Under the pieces are notes generated by a model. It worked only from the letters and a program-made list of their open reading frames with translations. It did not search any database and had not been told where the DNA came from. A program made the position numbers and the translations under genes. Shown here piece by piece: positions 10,885-23,254 of a DNA stretch of 64,000 nucleotides; positions within the stretch are counted from its first letter, which is position 1; each line of letters opens with the position of its first letter. The stretch lies in contig NC_088194.1 of NCBI RefSeq assembly GCF_028769735.1, forward strand, positions 1,744,319-1,808,318, given 5' to 3'. Source of the stretch: Zonotrichia leucophrys gambelii (lineage: Eukaryota; Chordata; Aves; Passeriformes; Passerellidae).

Positions 10885-13800
10885 TCACAGCACATTCCCG
10901 TAGATGTCACCGGGTTCCTGTGGTCGCCCCTGGGGTCCCCGCAGCTCCGCGTAGGTCACCTGGGGATCCTGGAGGGTGGTGGCACGGGGGGACACTGCGA
11001 GAGACACGGGCTGTGGGATCTGGGTGGGGTAAAACTCATGGGTGACGTGTCCCTCTGCGTGTGTCCTTCCCGTACTCACCCCCTGCCCTCTTGGTGACCA
11101 CGACATGGGTGTACAGCACCTCCCCCTCCTCTGGGGGGGCCCTGAGGGAATAAAGGGGATGTGTGGAAGGGGATCGGAGGTCTTGGAGGTTGGGGTAAAA
11201 GGGGAGAGTATGGTTTGATCCCCCCACTCACCTTTCCTGGTTCTTCCTGGTGGCTGCAGAGGAAAGAGGGGAGGGGTGACTCTGGGGTCGCATGGCCCTG
11301 AACCCTCTCAGGGTTCCTGAACTCCCTCGGGACTCCAAAGCATCCCTGAAGCCCTCCATAAGTCATGAACCTCTTTAGTGCCCCCGCCAAAATCAGCCTC
11401 AAAAACCCAAAGCCTACCAAGGATAATGACCCCCAAACACCCCCAGGGTCCCTGAAAGAACCCCCAGAATCCCTGCAGGACCCTCCTGCACCTCACCAAA
11501 CCCTACAGGATCCACAGACAAGGTCACAGTTCTGGAGCTGTGGATGTTATCCTATCTCTCCCAAAATCTGGGGCCTCTACAGCTCCCTGTGACCCCCGTC
11601 CCCCCAATGCCACCCACCCACGGTGCCACCAGTGCCAAGCCACAATGACACCCATGAGCAGGAGCAGGAAGAAAAGGGCCCCACCGACCCCTGCAGCCAC
11701 TGCAAGAAACAGAGGGGGACACATCCGGGTCACCCATCACCCCAGGAGGTCCTGCACTCCCTGGTGACCCTGAGTGACCCCACCTGAGTCCCTCTGTGTC
11801 CCTTTGTTCTATAGAGTCACCTCCAGGGACAGCTCTGGGCTGGGTGCCCGGAACACGCGGTGCCCGTCCTGTCCCTGCTGGTTGGTGGCCACGCACTTGT
11901 AGGGGCCCAAATGTTCCACATTGATGTCCCTGAGCTCCAGGAGAGGACCCTGGGCCACCTCCTGCCCATTGTGCAGCCAGGTGAAGGTGACAGGGGCTGA
12001 GCCCACCTGCACTGAGCAGCGCAAGTCACATTGTCACCTGCACCCACCTGATGTGACAGGGGACTGGGGATGATGGTGGCATTGGCCACAGGTACTGCAG
12101 GGCACAGATGGGGCTGAGGACACAGTGCAGGACTGGCAGCTGGTGTGGGGAGATAGGGACAGGGGGATTGTTGTGATTGGGGATGTTGGGGATGCAGTCA
12201 CACCATGGAGGTGTGAGGGGACAAGGGGTGTGATGGAAGGGCATCAGACAGTTGTCTGGGGGACATGGAGGTGCCGAACCAGGGGACCCGAGAGGGCCGT
12301 GGGATCTCCCCATGCCCATCACCGCACTCACTGCGCACTGTGACACAAAGCTGGGTGCTGCTCTTCCGCACGGATCCCCCCCCCCCCGCCCCCCGCCCCT
12401 CCCACTCCGGAATGCATCTCAAAGCCATATTGCCCAAATGGGAGACCCCCATGATGGTCAACAGCAGCTGCAGGACCCCTGCGCACCCCCCCTCCCCCAC
12501 CACCTGCCTGTCACAGTAGAACACGTGCAGGAGAGGGGCTCAGGGTCGCAGGGGGCTGGGGGTGCTGAGACCGCTGAGAGTCAGGGGGGACCCATTGGTG
12601 AGCTCGGGGGGACCCTCCAGCACTGGCACCGAGAAGAGCTCAGGGCAGGAGAGGGGAGGTGAGGACTGTGACTCTGAGTCTGCTGGGAAGGGGTTTTGGG
12701 GGTGTCAGGAGATTGGAGTTCCAGCCGTGGGGGTGCTCACCAGGCACTGTCACTGTCACTTCTGATGACTGTGACTTAAAGGACCTCACCAATCCCCCGC
12801 AGCTGTATCTGCTGCTGTGGCAGGTTCAGCTGCAGGAGCAACAGGAACAGCTCAGTCCCATTGAGGGGCCCCCTCAGATCCTTGTTGTTCAGGTAAAATC
12901 ACACCCTGGTGTCTGTGTTGTTCTACCAGCCCCAGCAGCACAGTGTCACCTTGTCCTCCTCCACCAGCACCCATGTTGGCACCTGTACAACCAGATGATC
13001 TGTGGGACAGGAGGGTCACATCTCACTGAGGGGTTGAGACAGGTCCAAGGTGGGTGTCCATGGCACCAGGGACGTCTGGGTGCCCTGGGATGCACAAAGG
13101 TATCCAGGTGTCCTGGGGACAGGCTCTCGTCCTGAGAGCCAGAGGGTGTAATGTCACCACGGAGTGGAGCCCACCCAGACCTGAAAGTGGCCACCCTGAT
13201 CATAAAAGATCCCCCCTCACCATCTGAGACTGTCACGGGGGGGCTGAGCCCTGCGCTGGCTCTGTCCCACTCGTGAGTGCCACTCTCGGTGACAGTGAAG
13301 TGGTCTCGTCCCTCCTGCCACCAGCGTTGCCCGTTCCTGTACCAGGTGGTGGCACCGGCACTCTCCAAGCCCTGGCAGGTCAGTGTCACCCAGTCCCACA
13401 GCACCGCCAGCCTCCAGGGGGGCTCCACCAGGAGCTGGGTGGTCTGGGCACCTGTAGGTGACAGGGGACACCAGCCTGCCAGGGCCAGTGTGGGGCTGGG
13501 GACAGCAGGGTGGGGCCATGGCATCCCCTGAGGACTCACCAGCGAGGCCGAGGGTCTGGGCTGGAAGGGAGAAGGGACAGGGCTCAGTGGGGGTGTCACC
13601 ATGGGAACAGCACTTCTTATTAGAAAATGTGTCTGAGTGGCCCCAAAAGATTTGTCGTGGCAGGGGGACATGTGTGTGTCACAGCCACTGGTGCACAACA
13701 TCCCTGTGGCACGGACACCTTGGGAACAGGACCTTGTCCCCTTCGGTCTCTGCATCCCAGTTCTCTTGTCCCTATCCCCAGAGTTACCTGAGCCCAAAGG

Positions 13801-14553
13801 TGCCAGTCCCCACATTCCTGTCCCAACATCCCCATCTCCAAATATCTGCCCCCTGTTCCTGTCCCCAAAGCCACCCTACATCCTCAGTCCCACCAAAGTC
13901 CACTATGGGTAACAGGGACAGGTTCTTCTGGCATTGGGGACCTCAGGGGACCCCACAGCCCCCCTGTGCCCCCTTCCCTCCCCATCCCCAGGTATTGGAA
14001 TATGTATCCCAATATAACCAGTTAGATGGTGCCTAGGCCAGTTCTGACCTTCGCTGCTGGGCCAACGGCAGCACTGCGGTGTTTTACCCCAGCGATACCT
14101 TGGCTGGCGGCAGAGTGCAGCGGGGCACAAGACAGGACTCCGTTCTCCTCAGGAGAGAGAGCTTCTGGCGATAGTGGAGATAAGGAAGGAATGGATTCTG
14201 CTAGAAGGTTGCCAGATGTTTATTCCATGAGTACAGAGATGTCTGCACTGGGCCACTGCTGCTAACAGAATGGAGGCCACATGGTCTCATTAACATTTTA
14301 AGCTCAGGACAGGGGAAGGGGAGGGGACAGGTGAGTCACCAACCAGGTGAAGGGGCAGGGTCTCAAGGGACTAGGGACACCTATCACAGGACGCCTTGCT
14401 GGTATGTTAGCCTGATTGACAGGGCACACTCAGCGAGGGGCGAGGGGGAAGGGAGAAGGTAAAACAGGATATTGCAACACACCACAACACCCAGGGTGTC
14501 AGGCCTGTGCCTGGGCACTCACCCCAAAGGAGCAGCGCCACCTTCCCGGCCAT
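10885..14553 (-). pseudogene. FCRL-like unit 3 (four-Ig type with two ITIM exons), disrupted
   Basis: Exons in transcript order: signal 1 at 14553-14523 (MAGKVALLLW, intact), mini-exon 13560-13540 (21 bp), D1 13451-13221, D2 12999-12741, D3 about 12640-12332, D5 12094-11784, transmembrane 11699-11622, 22-bp exon 11253-11232, tail 11141-11080 with the ITIM EVLYTHV, last exon 10994-10885 with the ITIM VTYAEL and then DIYGNVL. Lesions: the D1 F-strand Cys is Trp (THEWD for TYTCD), D2 has TAG at 12923-12925, the D3 acceptor AG is TG (12642) and D3 has TGA at 12540-12542, D5 has a 1-bp deletion near 12,026 and an in-frame TAG near its end. The tail exons are the best-preserved ITIM exons in the window. 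A solo LTR lies in intron 1. Family is firm; the pseudogene call is strong for the ectodomain. Confidence 0.85.
13987..14496 (-). mobile_element. Solo LTR in intron 1 of unit 3, with 6-bp target duplication
   Basis: A 498-bp insertion at 13993-14490 is flanked by CCCAGG on both sides (13987-13992 and 14491-14496). Removing it restores the sequence seen at the same place in unit 2. On the minus strand it begins TGTTGTGGTG, ends CAATA, and carries an AATAAA signal in GGAATAAACATCTGG. This is the layout of a solo retroviral LTR. The 3' terminal CA has changed to TA. No coding part of a virus is present. Confidence 0.7.
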
Positions 14554-14630
14554 CCCGGTGTCCCCAGCCATGTGCACTGGCTGTCACTCACTGCTGTGGC
14601 CACCGCTCTCCTGGCTGGTGGCTCTTCAGA

Positions 14631-14652
14631 TGAAGGGGAAGGAAGCGAGGTC
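14631..14652 (+). promoter_or_regulatory. Candidate ETS/PU.1 element upstream of unit 3
   Basis: GGGGAAGGAAGCGAGG lies about 80 bp upstream of the unit 3 ATG (14553, minus strand). It is the same block as in units 2, 4 and 5 at the same distance. Its function is inferred from conservation and the GGAA cores. Confidence 0.35.
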
Positions 14653-16050
14653 ACATCTGTCCCCACATTTAAGAGGCCCTTAGTAAGGGCATGGTGGCCA
14701 CAAGCTGGGCACAGGGTGGGGACATGATGGGATGGTCTGTGGACATGGTGAGGGATGCTGTTGCCACGAGTGGGGGTCTCAGGGGATGTGGGGAACCAAG
14801 GATGGGTTTCCAGGAGAATGGGTGTCCAGGGGAATTGGGATCTCCAAGCCTGGGAGGATTCAGGATGGGGTTGCTGTGGGAACAGGGTCCCCAGGTATTT
14901 GGAGTCATGGCATGTTGGTGTCAGGGTTCGAGGTGCAGGGGGAAAAAAGGGGACCCTTGGGAATAGGGGTTCTGGGGGAAGAATCAGCCCATGGGATGGG
15001 TCAAGGCAATGGTCGTGCTGGCCATGGTGGTCCTGGGATGTGGGTCCCCAGGGAGGAGGGACCAAGGCAATGGGGGTCCCATGGTTGGGTTGCCAGGGGA
15101 ATGGGGGTGCCAGGGGTGGGAAGTGGCTGGGCGGGCACAGAAGTCACAGCTCATGCATGGGATGCCACAGATTTTGGGGTTAATCAGACCCCAGCAAAGC
15201 CCTATCCCTGGGGCACCCCAGGGCTGTCCTGGGAGTTTCTGTGTCCCTGCTCCACACACCCCTGGGTCAGGTCCCCCCATTTGCTCTTCCATCCCAGGCA
15301 ACACTTGATTACCAATTCGTTCAGACCAAAGCCATAGAATAAAAGAAATAATCTTTCCAACACCTTTATTTTCCCAAGAAAGAACAAACTCATTAAAAAT
15401 CAATCTGACAAGTTATATAATGGTCTGGTTTATAGAATCCATTGCTTTCCCAACAAATCCCTCACAATAAAAACACAAACAAATCACAATGAAATGAGAA
15501 GTTTTGGTTCTCTTTAGGAGCCCCTTGCTGCATCCCACAGCAGCTTTATCTCCCTGAGTGTCCAACAGCTCCATGGGATTATTCCCTGCCTGCTGGGCAG
15601 CAACCCAGCCCATAAGGAAACCTTTTCTTGACCCATATTTAGGAACTCTCCCTGTGTTTCTCATTTCCACCCTGAAACCTTATTGACTTCCCATTGAAGA
15701 AGGGGAGAAGCTCTGTCTATCCTTGGGACAGTGCACAGGAATCTGTGGAAATGCCTATGTGTGCCTCAGGGTCTGATTCCCTGGTAAATCCACTCCAGCC
15801 TGCCCTGAATTCCCCTGCCTGGGCACTCCCTGCTCCTGCTGTGACACTCCTGTTCCCCAGCCCCTCGTGTGCAGCCCCTGCTCAATATTTTCACACTTTC
15901 CCCTCTCTTCTGGTGTACACATCCAGAACATACACATTCTTTCCATGAGGTTCCAAAGGGCTTCAGGTTTTGTTCAAGAAGGAGGGTCCAGGTCAGGTTG
16001 TTGAGCAGATTGTGTTCATCTTTGCAGTAGTTCTGGGGCTCTCTCAGTCC
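14653..16050. other. Head-to-head intergenic region between units 3 and 4
   Basis: Upstream DNA of unit 3, resembling the upstream DNA of units 2, 4 and 5 (purine-biased runs such as GGGGAATGGGGGTGCCAGGG), then AT-richer DNA at 15,290-15,700. No exon structure is recognised. Confidence 0.5.
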
Positions 16051-16059
16051 CTTACTGAG

Positions 16060-16920
16060 AGGGACAAAACGATCGATTGCTGCCTTTCTGGATTGGTTCC
16101 CTCACAGTCACCCCTGCCAGGGCGGGTTTCCCACCAGCCCTGCTCTGAAAACCATCAGAGGCCCTCGCAGAGCCACTGCTTGGGCTCCCTTTGGATTTTT
16201 TGTTTCTTGCAGGGTTGAACAAACCACAGACAGGCCTTTTTCCCCCACAGAATTCTCACCTCTGCAGCAGCTCTAAAGCTGCCAGAATCAAAGCCAAGGG
16301 GGCAGGGGGGACCCTCAGGTGCTGGCTGCCACCTGGGGCTGGCCAGAGCAGGGCTGGGCAATGGCCATCCCTGTGCAGTGGGGCTGGGCCATGGCTGGGC
16401 CCCACCCTTGGATGGCCACTGGCTTCAAGGAGCAGGAGTTTGGGAGCTCCTTCCTGCCCGGGGCTCCATTCCCCAGCTGCTCTTGCTGGCTCAGATCCTG
16501 CAGGGGATGAGCAAGAATGGAGAAGTCTGGACCCCTCTGGAGCTGCCATCCCCCAGGACAGAACCTCCTTGTCCAGCATGTGTCCCCCCTGGGACAGGAT
16601 TCCCCCAGAGCAGGAGACCCCTGGATTTGCCCCCCATGTGGGAAATGGGTCAAACGGCCACTTCCTTCTGCTGCAGGAGAGAGAAAGTGAAATTGTTGGG
16701 AGGGGAAGTGGGACACCCCCATCCCCCACAGCCTCCCCAGCCCTCTCTGCAGACCCCTCACCCCTGCTTCCCCCACCATGGGCTTCCCCCAGTTTGTTCC
16801 CTGCTCAGGGCCTCCCCTGGTTCATCAAGGCACAAAATTGAGGGTTGTGAAATTGAGGGGTAAAATGATGGAAATGGAAATAAAGAGGGGAAAAGCCCCT
16901 GGGGTCTATGGGGACACAGA
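16060..16920 (-). repeat. Spacer-alpha long copy, inverted
   Basis: Reverse complement of 30,650-31,530 over most of its length, including the stretch around GCTCTTGCTGGCTCAGATCC (16,480). Its 216- and 161-codon open frames arise from the repeat and have no domain or splice context. Confidence 0.65.
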
Positions 16921-17647
16921 CCTAGACCTTTTTGGAACCTACCTGGGGTGACGCTCCCAAACCACAAGCACCCTGAGAGGACTTTGCTGAACCCTGGGTC
17001 ACCCCAAAATCTGAGCCACCCAGGTACGGAGCTTTGACCAATGGGCTCACCAAGCCACTGCCCATCCCTGGCACTCCCATTGCCCTGGAAATCAAATCAT
17101 GGGATCACCATTCCTGATCTTGCCTGGGACCCCCATCCCAGTACTGACATTCCCCAGGACCTCCATAGCCCAGGACCTCCTATTCCCAAGGAACCCTCTC
17201 CCGTTCATTCCATCTCCTGAAATCTCCCTTCCCCCAGGACCTTGATTCTCCCAGGACCCCCATTCCCACAGGAACTCCCCATTCCCCCAGCATCCCCATC
17301 CCATGACCCCAAATCCCTGGAGCCCACGTTCCCCTGGGACTCCCATCCCTGAGTCCTCCCAGTCCTGGGCACCCCCATTCCCATAGACGCCATCCCTGGT
17401 GACTCCCCCTGCTCAGGACTCCCACTTCCAGGGACCCCATTCCTGGGACCCCCATTCCCCTGGACACCCATCCCTGGGTCCCCCGACCCACCAAGTCCCC
17501 CACTCGTGAAAACCCCATGTCCTGCCGTGTCCCATCCTGCCTGGCCCCATCCTGCCCTCAGCCTGTCCCTATGGCCACATCCCCGTGACCCTGTGCTTGT
17601 GGCCACCCTGCCCCCTCTAAGGGCCACCAACGCATGAGGACAAGACC

Positions 17648-17672
17648 TGACCTCGCTTCCTTCCCCTTTATC
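17648..17672 (-). promoter_or_regulatory. Candidate ETS/PU.1 element upstream of unit 4
   Basis: The minus strand reads ATAAAGGGGAAGGAAGCGAG about 80 bp before the ATG at 17748, the same position as in units 2, 3 and 5. The GGAA cores are visible; activity is inferred. Confidence 0.35.
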
Positions 17673-17747
17673 CAAAAAGCCACCAGTGAGGGGTCAGCCA
17701 CCCCCGGCAGTGAGTGACAGCCAGTGCACATGGCTGGGGACACTGGG

Positions 17748-20683
17748 ATGGCTGGGAAGGTGGTGCTGCTCCTGTGGGGTGTGTGCCCTGGGCATGGGCC
17801 TGACATCCCAGGGATGGGGAGGGAAGGGGGCACAGGGGGGCTGTGGGGTCCATTGAGGTCCCCATTGCCAGCAGTGCCAGTCCATGTTACACACAGTGGA
17901 CCTGAGTGGGAACAGGGATGGAGGGTGGCTTTGGAGACAGGAACAGGGAGGCAGGAATTTGGGGATGGGGATGTGGGGACAGGAATGTGGGCCTGGCATT
18001 TCGGCTGAGGTATCTCTGTGGATACTGAGAAGTAAACGGGAATGCAGGGACTGGAGGGGACAAGAACAGTGATGATGTGGCCATGGGGATGGGATCATGA
18101 GCTGGTGGGGGGAACCTGGGCCAGCATGGGCTGTGTCCGTGGTGTCCTCGTGCCCAGGGTGTTCACAGTGACCCCATGTTCTGCCTCAGCCCAGAGTGGC
18201 CTCGGTATCCCTGTTCCCAAGGTGTCTGTACCTCATGGATGTGGTGCACGGGTGCCTGTGACACAGACATGTCCCCCTGCCTCTCAAAATCTTTTGGGGA
18301 GCACTCCCATGCACTTTCTCAAAAGAACTGCTGTCCCCATGGGGACTGTCCTCACACCCTGTACCCCTATGCTGCTGTCTCCCTGGTTCCACCCTCACCC
18401 AGCCCTGTCCCTTCTCCCTTGCAGCCCAGACCCTTGGCGAAGGTGAGTACTGGGGGATGCCATGTACCCACCCTGCTGTCCCCAGCCCCACTCTGGCCCT
18501 GGCAGGCTGGTGTCCCCTGTCACCCACAGGTGCCCAGACCACCCAGCTCCTGGTGGAGCCCCCCTGGAGGCCGGCAGTGCTGTGGGACCAGGTGACACTG
18601 ACCTGCCAGGGCTCGGGGATTGGCAGTGCCACCACCTGGTACAAGGACGGGCAGCGCCGATGGCAGGGACAGAAAACCGTCCGTGTCACCGAGAGTGTCA
18701 ACTACACGTGTGACATACCCAGCAGTGGGCTCAGCCCACCCGTGACTGTCTCAGACAGAGAGGGGGTTTGGGTGTCCCCAGGCTGGCACCCAGAGGACCC
18801 CGAGGGCGCTGGGTGGGCTCTGCTCTATGGGTCACCCCCTGTGTGATCAGATCCCATCCCCTGCTCTGGGGACATCCCAGAGCATCCCAGTGTGGGTGGA
18901 ACTCGTTTTGGAATCGGGGAGCCCTGTGCATAGGGTGTGACCAAATGGGGGTGTTCCAGTGCTCTCCCCCAGACTGGCTGGTGCTGCAGAGGCTGGTACA
19001 GGCACTGCTGGAGGGGGACACAGTGACACTGTGCTGCCGGGGCTGGCGGAACAGCACGTTTACCTCAGCATTCTTCTACCGAGAGGAGATGGAACTGGGG
19101 GTGCTCCGCGGTGGGACCGAGCTGTCCCTGTCCTGTCTGCAGCTGCACCACAGTGGCCACTAAAGGCACAGGGGCTGGGTGGGATCCTGGGGGTGACAGG
19201 AGTCAGAGCCAGTGCCAGTGCCAGTGCCAGTGCAGGGTGAGCACCATACAGCCACCACCCTGACACCCACACAGCCCTTCCCCAGAGACTCGGATTCTGA
19301 AATTCGCCTCTTCTCCCCTTCACAGAGCTCTTCTCGGTGCCGGTGCTGGAGGGTCTCCCTGATCCCACCGTCGGGTCCCCCCTGACTCTCAGCTGCCTCA
19401 GCAGCCCCGGCCCCCTGTGGCCCTGAGCCCCCCTCCTGCACGTGTTCTACCGGGACGGGCAGGAGGTGGGGGGCCCGCAGGTGTCCCTGCAGCTGCTGGT
19501 GCCCGCTATGGGGGCCTTCTCCTCGAAGAATTCCATTTCCGAGGGCGGGGCCATGCCGAAGAGCAGCGCCCAGCTTTGCATCACAGTGCGCAGTGAGTGT
19601 GGTGATGGGCACGGGGAGTCCCCAGAGACCCCCCAGGTCCCCTTCCTGGGTACCTCCATGTCCCCATGAAATATTTCTTTTGTCCCCCCACCTCTGCCCT
19701 GGGTCCCCTCACTCCTCCGTGATGTGACCCCGTCTCCAACATCCGCCACCACACCCATCCTTCCGTCCCTATCCCCCCACATAAGCTGCCAGCCCCTCCC
19801 TGTGGTCTCAGCCATGGCTGTGTCCCTGCAGTGTGCATGGCCAATGCCACCATCACACCCGGTGTCCTGGAGCTGACACCACAGGACACAGGGACACACA
19901 GCGACACAGGTGGGGTCACACAAGGTTCACCAGGGAGTGCAGGACCCCTGGGGTGATGGGTGACCCTGATGTGTCCCCCTCTGTTTCTTGCAGTGGCCGC
20001 AGGGGTCAGTGGGGCCCTTTTGTTCCTGCTCCTGCTCGTGGGTGTCATTGTGGCCTGGCACCGGTGGCACCGTGTGGGTGGGTGACAATGGGGGCACAGG
20101 GGTCATGGAGAGAGGTGGGAAGGCCCCCAGAGAAGGGGGGCCCTAGGGCAGCACCCACAGCCCCTGGCTTGGGAGGGGCTGAGCCCCCAGTGACCATGGC
20201 TCAGAGCCCTGGGGAGCTGTTGGAGGGTCCTGCAGGGATGTTGGGGGTTCTATCAGGGGTCCCCCTCCCTGCCGGGCTCGGGGCTCTGGGGGCTCAGGGT
20301 GTTGGTGCAAGTGGGGTGGGTCAGGGATACTGGGGGGGCATCAGGGATACTGGGGGGCCCTGGGAGGAATTGTGTGTCTGGTTGGTGGTTCAGCATTTCC
20401 AAGGGTGGATGGGGCCCCTGGGTCTCCAAAGTCACCCCTCCAGTTTTCCTTTGCAGATGCCAGGAAGCACCAGGAAAGGTGAGTGCAGCCTCCAGCCATG
20501 ATACACCTTTTACCCAAACCCCCAGCACCTCCCATCCCCTTCCACACACCCCCTTATTCCCACAGGGCCCCCCCAGACCCCCTGGCACCCCCGGTGGAGG
20601 ATCCTCAGGCGACGTACATGGAGCTGCAAAGGCAACCGTGGGAACCCAGTGACATCTATGACAATCTACACCAAAAGTTGTGA
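17748..20683 (+). pseudogene. FCRL-like unit 4, duplicate of unit 2, disrupted
   Basis: Exons: signal 1 at 17748-17778 (MAGKVVLLLW intact; the donor is GTGTGT instead of GTGAGT), mini-exon 18425-18442 (18 bp instead of 21, phase kept), D1 18530 to about 18756, D2 18973-19236, D3 19326-19592, D5 19832-19909, transmembrane 19994-20077, 22-bp exon 20457-20478, last exon 20566-20683 (TYMELQ and DIYDNL). It shares with unit 2 the D2 TAA (19161-19163), the D3 TGA (19424-19426), the D3 loss of the F-strand YxC residues and the D5 collapse to 78 bp. Its own lesion is at the D1 donor: ACGGTGAGG has become ACAGAGAGG, so no GT is left. The signal exon, by contrast, lacks unit 2's stop. The duplication therefore came after most of the damage. 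Confidence 0.85.
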
Positions 20684-21025
20684 TGCTCTGGGAAGCGGGA
20701 GGCACTGGGTGACACTGGGGGTGCTCCCTCCATGGCTCCTGTGGTTGCCCATCCTTCCAAGGGAGGTGGTCATGGCTCAGGGGGAGGCTACACAGGGCAC
20801 CCTGTGCTCCCCATTTCCTCTCCCAGTACCCCCAAGGGCTCCCCCATCCCTTTGCTCGTACCTGCAGGGGCTCCCCAGCCCCATCCAAGTGCCCAAGTAC
20901 CCTCAGGGACTGCCCCATTCTCTCCCCACAGTGCTTGCAGTACACCCAGGGCTTCCCCATTCCCCCTCCCACTACCCCTGTCCCATCCCGCTGTAAAAGG
21001 GGGAGTCGGGGAGGATTCTTGCTGA

Positions 21026-21765
21026 AAGGTTTCTAAGGTGAAAATGAAGCACAAACATGGCAATATTATATCAGAGAACTGTTTATTGATAAAGGAGGGT
21101 AAGTGTTCTTACTGAATGTGGAGAGAAGGGACTAGAAAGGGACAAGGATAGAGGGAGAAAGAGAAGACAGGGACAGCGTTACCATCACAAGCCCGGGTGC
21201 TCTGTGGGCATCAGCTGGGCAGATGGAGTGTGTGTGCTGCAAGCCAGGGCGAGCCCACATGGCTTTTGTGAGTGGCTGGGCGTGATTTCCAAGGACGGCA
21301 CCTGCGTGTCTCTGGCATGGGCGAGCGATGGCTGCAGGCTGGCTGCTGCGGGCTGGCTGCGGGCTGGTGCTGCGGCACTGGTGGCTCTGGGCTGGCTGCT
21401 GCGGGCTGGGGCTGCGGTGGGCAGGTGCAGCAGGCTCGGTGCTGTGGGCAGCACGGGAAACGCGGCAGAGGCAGCGGGTGGGTGCAGGCAGCATCTGCTC
21501 CATCGGGGAGGCAATGAAGGAACGTCCAGGACGAGCAGGAATGAGCTGCCTCAGGGAAGCAGCACAGCAGGGAAGAACAGGCACAGACAGGGAAGGAGGA
21601 CCACCAGGAGGAAAAGGCAGTGTGGGGGGAGTATCAGTGGCATTTTTCCCCAACGACCGGGAGGAATGATGCATCTGACTCCATCTTTTCAGAAGGCTAA
21701 TCAATTACTTTTTTATACTATATTATTGTATATTATATTACATTACATCTAAACTGAATCTGCCA
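21026..21765. repeat. Downstream block of unit 4 with GC-rich core
   Basis: Second copy of 7,021-7,760 with the same CTGCGGGCTGG-rich core (about 21,323-21,455). It is part of the roughly 14-kb-spaced block duplication. No gene is supported. Confidence 0.5.
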
Positions 21766-22739
21766 AGCCCTGAACTGCGCTCCACTGCACACAATCTCAT
21801 GACTGTCAGCCAACAGTCCCAACACACACACACCTGGATTCAACTGGTCAGTGAATCAAAACTCTCACACCAGAATCCAATCACCAATTCCCTTCAGGTA
21901 AACAATCTTCCACAATGCATTCCATGTGTGAAGAACACAGGAGCGGAAAATGAGATAAGACTTGTTTGGATCATTCTTTGCTCCTCTCACTGCTTCTCCC
22001 AGGTTCAGAGAATGGGAATCCCACAGGGGAGAAGAGCCAAACTGACCCTCTGAGCGAGCCCCTGATCCCTGCAAGAAACCCAAAGCAAAACACTCCTGTT
22101 TTGTCACAGTTAGCTGCTTTTATTTGCAAAGTCTCCTCCCACAGCCTGATTTTCTGGGCATTTTTTCACAGATATTTTTCCTTGGGCATCTGTCCCACCA
22201 GCCAGTGGGCTCACTCACAGCCCCATCACTGATGCTTTCTCTCCCCTCATTTTCTATTGAGTGAAGCCTCGCCAGGGACAGGGTTTCCAGCACATGTACA
22301 ACCCACAGAGCAATTTTTCACCTCAGGTGCACATATGTTGAGACATAAATCAAAATCAGATTTGATCCTCTTAAGGCCAGTGTGCTTAGTGGCTCTGCAA
22401 TCCCTCTCCCAGTGCTCCCACTAAGGTGGCTTACTGGTACCCATCCCAGTTCCAAGGGGGCACAGGACCTGGTTCCCTGCACCTGGGACAAAACTGCAGA
22501 TCTTTGGTTAAACTGGCAGAAATGGTGTTACTTTGTTCAGCTCTGTCAAGGAAGCTGAACAAGGTGGGAACCTCCCTTGGAATGGAAAATACAATCCCCT
22601 TCTCTCTGAACTATTATAATTTTGAAATTACAGGGCTTTTAGGTAAAGATGTGGGAACAGGAATAACAGTTCTTCACTGGTATATATTGTGAGAAACAAG
22701 TTAATGGAAGTTGACTTTTACTGGATATTATATGAATTG
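21766..22739. other. Intergenic, duplicate of 7.76-8.74 kb
   Basis: No gene is seen. It parallels 7,761-8,739 in order and orientation. Confidence 0.55.
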
Positions 22740-23254
22740 TTTTTACATTATTGATTATACTGTTGAATAAATATTGCGATGTTGTTCAGATAGTGAAAAG
22801 TATTGTGGAGTGGCTGATGTTGTTGTGGTGGCCATCCAAGGGTGGGGCCCAGCCATGGCCCAGCCCCACTGCACAGGGATGGCCATTGCCCAGCCCTGCT
22901 CTGCCCAGGCCCAGGTGGCAGCCAGCAACTGAGGGTCCCTCCCTGCCCCCTTGGCTTTGATTCTGGCAGCTTTAGAGCTGCTGCAGAGGTGAGAATTCTG
23001 TGGGTGGAAAAAGGCCTGCCTGTGGTTTGCTCAGCCCTGCAAGAAGCACAAAACCCAAAGGGAGCCCAAGCCCATGCCCAAATCTCTGTGAGGGCCTTTG
23101 ATGGTTTTCAGAGCAGGGCTGGCTGGAAATCGCCACCTGCAGGGGCAGCTGTGTGAGAACCAGTCCAGAAATGCAGCAATTGATCCTTTTATCCCTTGCA
23201 GCAAGGGTCTGAGATAGCCCCAAAAACCTTGCATATCCCGCAACATTCTGCTCA
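22740..23254 (+). repeat. Spacer-alpha copy, direct
   Basis: Matches 8,740-9,254 in order and orientation, with small indels (for example GGGTCCCTCCCTGC for GGGTCCCCCCTGC near 22,933). Confidence 0.65.
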
